Below are positions 62,146 to 64,000 of a stretch of DNA of 64,000 bases, in pieces. The translations under genes and the position numbers were made by a program. The stretch is from positions 11,346,001-11,410,000 of the forward strand of contig CM059625.1 of assembly GCA_030435675.1 (NCBI GenBank), in the 5' to 3' direction. Position 1 is the stretch's first letter. Each line of letters opens with the position of its first letter. Below the pieces are notes generated by a model that worked only from the letters and a program-made list of their open reading frames with translations, was not told the DNA's origin and made no database searches. The stretch is from Steinernema hermaphroditum. Taxonomy: Eukaryota; Nematoda; Chromadorea; Rhabditida; Steinernematidae.

Positions 62146-62535
62146 TCATGAAAAAGCATATCCAAGTAGACAACCAGCAGCAAACCCTCCAAGCAAATAC
62201 TTATTTGCTACAAGAAACTTGTCAACGTCTTTCCCAGACGGCATCGCTGACTTGTTACCGCCAAAGTGTTTTTCTAAGGCTCTTCGGGCGGCACGGATAT
62301 CATTTTCGACTTCTCGACGGCTTACTACGATGTAGCCACGATAGTTACAAAATTGGAGGAAAATAAGGCTGCATCCCAGAGTCCCGGCAAGGATTCTGCT
62401 TGACTTTCCGAACACATATCCAGTGACGACTCCAGCACCACCACCGATACCAAATTGAACGGAAAGCGGCTTCCTGCCAATGGTTCGCAGATAAGTCAAC
62501 ACTTCGTCCGCTGATTCTTTAAGTGACTCGGTCAT
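62146..62535 (-). CDS. fndc-1: FUN14 domain-containing protein (FUNDC1)
   Basis: A single exon of 129 residues with its ATG one base after a cttattttcag acceptor. The FUN14 domain is intact: VQFGIGGGAGVVTGYVFGKS, a membrane segment ILAGTLGCSLIFLQF, the linker GYIVVSRREVENDIRAARRA, and a final helix YLLGGFAAGCLLGYAFS. In mammals FUNDC1 is an outer mitochondrial membrane protein that recruits LC3 for mitophagy; in C. elegans FNDC-1 takes part in paternal mitochondrial clearance. The N-terminal stretch here is only about 26 residues and I see no clean W/F/Y-x-x-L/I/V LC3-interacting motif with acidic surroundings, so the autophagy link is uncertain. The intronless state differs from most neighbours. 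Confidence 0.92.
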   Translation of the reverse strand: MTESLKESADEVLTYLRTIGRKPLSVQFGIGGGAGVVTGYVFGKSSRILAGTLGCSLIFLQFCNYRGYIVVSRREVENDIRAARRALEKHFGGNKSAMPSGKDVDKFLVANKYLLGGFAAGCLLGYAFS

Positions 62536-62633
62536 TCTGAAAATAAGAAAAACTATGCACGTAGAAAACAACACACGAAAGAAAATATTACGGTATACAG
62601 ATTAATGGAACACGATAAAGATAGGATACACGA

Positions 62634-63435
62634 TATACTCGCCGTCAAAAAAAACAAAGTCCGCACGTTCGGTCAGCGTGCGTGTGGTCTCCCCGATTTA
62701 CAAGGGAAAACCAGAGTTGAGCATCATAGAAGCTCGATTTCTCTGCGCCTGTGGCGTTTCGTCGAAATCCGTCAAATACAAATTGTTCGTTAGTGGCCAG
62801 AGCGCCGCTCGTGCCAAATTTCGCTGCTAACCGTGTACTCTTTTCGTGCGAAAAAGTGTCTTTTCTCCGTGACTAAGTCTACTTTTCACGTTACAGGGAA
62901 ATTTCAGGACAGGTTTCTGAGCAAAATGGTAACATTCCCCCGGTATGTGATCGCAATCTATTGCAGACCTTCGCTTCTGCCGAAATCTGATAGTTCGGGA
63001 TCATGCAAGATGAGCTCTACTTGTGCATTGTCGTAGAGAGCGGACTATTCTTCGATTCTCATAGCATGCTCGTACCTGTCAGATTCCGTAACCGTCACGA
63101 TCGGTGATAGATTGTGATCGCATACAGAACGAATTGCTGCCATTTTGCCGATAAAACAGTTCCGAAATATCTATGCAGCATCTAAATGAGACCTAGTCAC
63201 GGAGAAAAGACACTTTTTCGCACGAAAAGAGTACACGGTTAGCAGCGAAATTTGGCACGAGCGGCGCTCTGGCCACTAACGAACAATTTGTATTTGACGG
63301 ATTTCGACGAAACGCCACAGGCGCAGAGAAATCGAGCTTCTATGATGCTCAACTCTGGTTTTCCCTTGTAAATCGGGGAGACCACACGCACGCTGACCGA
63401 ACGTGCGGACTTTGTTTTTTTTGACGGCGAGTATA
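62634..63435. mobile_element. Foldback/MITE element with identical 242-bp inverted arms
   Basis: The sequence from 62634 (tatactcgccgtcaaaaaaa) to 62875 reappears as the reverse complement at 63194-63435. I found no difference between the two arms. Between them lies a 318-base unique centre. Candidate TA target duplications are present at both ends (62634-62635 and 63434-63435), which would fit a Tc1/mariner-type element, but the exact end is ambiguous because of the tata context. Each arm carries the same short open frame, read in opposite directions (ILAVKKNKVRTFGQRACG...), which is an artefact of arm identity. There is no transposase, so the element is non-autonomous. Identical arms imply a young insertion or ongoing gene conversion between them. 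Confidence 0.88.
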
Positions 63436-63709
63436 TATGAAATTGCACAGTTCTTAAATGAACGAAATATAAACGTGAATGTGCTACAACAATCATCATC
63501 TCGCCACACCTGGTCTCACCAACGAAGGAACTGATTAAAACAATAGATACAACAGGACAACACAAGCATGCGAAGTAATCGTGAGAACTCCACATTTCTT
63601 TTTCTTCGTAAGTGGCAAGCAACATTTCGCATGAATCCATTTACAAGTCGCACATTCTAACGGATCTCGCATACTTCTGCTGGGGAATCTGGCGTCAATT
63701 CCTTATAAA

Positions 63710-63826
63710 TCAATCATCGTCGTCTTCATCAGAAGGAACAAAAATTTCGTTTTCTTCAAGAAAAGATGCTCCATTCTTCGCAAGTAGACCGCCAAGGTAC
63801 ATTGATACGCCTCCGACAGCGAAAAG
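63710..63826 (-). CDS. emre-1: EMRE, essential regulator of the mitochondrial calcium uniporter (last exon only)
   Basis: The last coding exon gives 38 residues: a hydrophobic segment (LFAVGGVSMYLGGLLAKNGA) followed by SFLEENEIFVPSDEDDDD and stop. This is the signature C-terminus of EMRE (SMDT1), where human EMRE ends in LLEEHDIFVP plus a run of Asp. EMRE is a one-pass inner mitochondrial membrane protein that couples the MCU pore to its MICU1 gatekeeper; the acidic tail contacts MICU1. The exon follows a cgttatag acceptor in phase 0. Upstream exons (matrix targeting sequence, first part of the helix) lie beyond the right edge; I find no exon in 63827-64000. Confidence 0.88.
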   Translation of the reverse strand, partial: LFAVGGVSMYLGGLLAKNGASFLEENEIFVPSDEDDDD

Positions 63827-64000
63827 CTATAACGAAAACCATCAAAAAATAAATAACGAACTACAATTGATGGCAACTATGCGCGCTTTCTGATAGCATG
63901 ATATATGACACCATGATATAGAAAGTACACATAGCCACATTTCCAACAAACTCAGTAAAACACGAACTAACGGTGGACATTAATATCATCGAAAACTAAC
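63827..64000. other. Intron of emre-1 running off the window
   Basis: AT-rich with no exon that fits EMRE. The upstream exons are expected outside the window. Confidence 0.5.

Noticed and set aside
62605..63509. Two frames encoding the same short peptide on opposite strands
   Set aside because: They are the two identical arms of the foldback element, so the shared peptide is a by-product and not evidence of a gene.
63612..63893. Plus-strand 93-codon frame
   Set aside because: It is antisense to the EMRE last exon, which matches the known EMRE C-terminus closely.
1..64000. CRISPR array, prokaryotic operon, rRNA or tRNA genes
   Set aside because: No regularly spaced repeats, Shine-Dalgarno-led gene strings or cloverleaf with a GGTTCGAATCC-like arm were seen by eye. 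A tRNA scan would be needed to exclude tRNAs fully.

Overview
The window looks like genomic DNA of a free-living or parasitic nematode. Genes are split by many very short introns (about 40-50 bp), and many start codons sit within a few bases of a pyrimidine-rich ...CAG acceptor, as expected for spliced-leader trans-splicing. Several products are nematode types: a cuticlin-like ZP protein, a KR-WGYGGYG secreted peptide, a Ser-Gly proteoglycan, and SAX-3/Robo. I cannot name the species. Splice acceptors are looser than the strict Caenorhabditis TTTTCAG, so I would not place it in that genus. No CRISPR array, operon promoter or tRNA was seen.

Layout, left half: a rhodopsin-like peptide receptor (2.6-4.1 kb, +), a GLUT-type sugar transporter (5.8-9.1 kb, +), a gene-poor stretch with a foldback MITE-like repeat (13.2-13.6 kb), an ER glycerol-3-phosphate acyltransferase of the GPAT3/4 type (14.2-16.3 kb, -), a divergent ADP/ATP carrier (20.0-21.2 kb, +), a cuticlin-like ZP gene (21.8-24.0 kb, -) carrying a complete glycine-rich secreted-protein gene on the opposite strand inside its second intron, an intronless protein of unknown function (26.7-27.9 kb, +), a DENND2-type DENN protein (28.5-30.4 kb, -), and a small TATA-driven Gly/Tyr-rich secreted peptide gene (33.05-33.4 kb, +).

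Right half: about 6 kb without recognisable genes, then the axon-guidance receptor sax-3/Robo (39.5-47.1 kb, +) with 5 Ig, 3 FN3, one TM and a cytoplasmic tail with CC1-like and CC2-like motifs. It is closely followed by a TMEM128-type four-pass membrane protein, apparently as a downstream operon gene. A small secreted Ser-Gly proteoglycan lies convergent to that (48.5-48.9 kb, -). After another gene-poor 5.7 kb come a divergent ERK5-like MAP kinase (+), a DENND1/RME-4 Rab GEF (-), fructose-1,6-bisphosphatase (-), FUNDC1 (-), a recent foldback element with identical 242-bp arms, and the last exon of EMRE, the mitochondrial calcium uniporter regulator (-).

Functional threads: two DENN-family Rab exchange factors of different subfamilies lie 26 kb apart. 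Mitochondrial membrane genes are well represented (ADP/ATP carrier, FUNDC1, EMRE). Extracellular matrix and cuticle products recur (cuticlin, two glycine-rich proteins, proteoglycan). The observations most worth checking are the ADP/ATP carrier with a rewritten adenine pocket, the MAP kinase with TQH in place of TEY, the nested gene, the sax-3/TMEM128 tandem, the previously unassigned small proteoglycan, and the two foldback elements. Exon borders were assigned by eye from reading frame, GT/AG sites and family alignment from memory.
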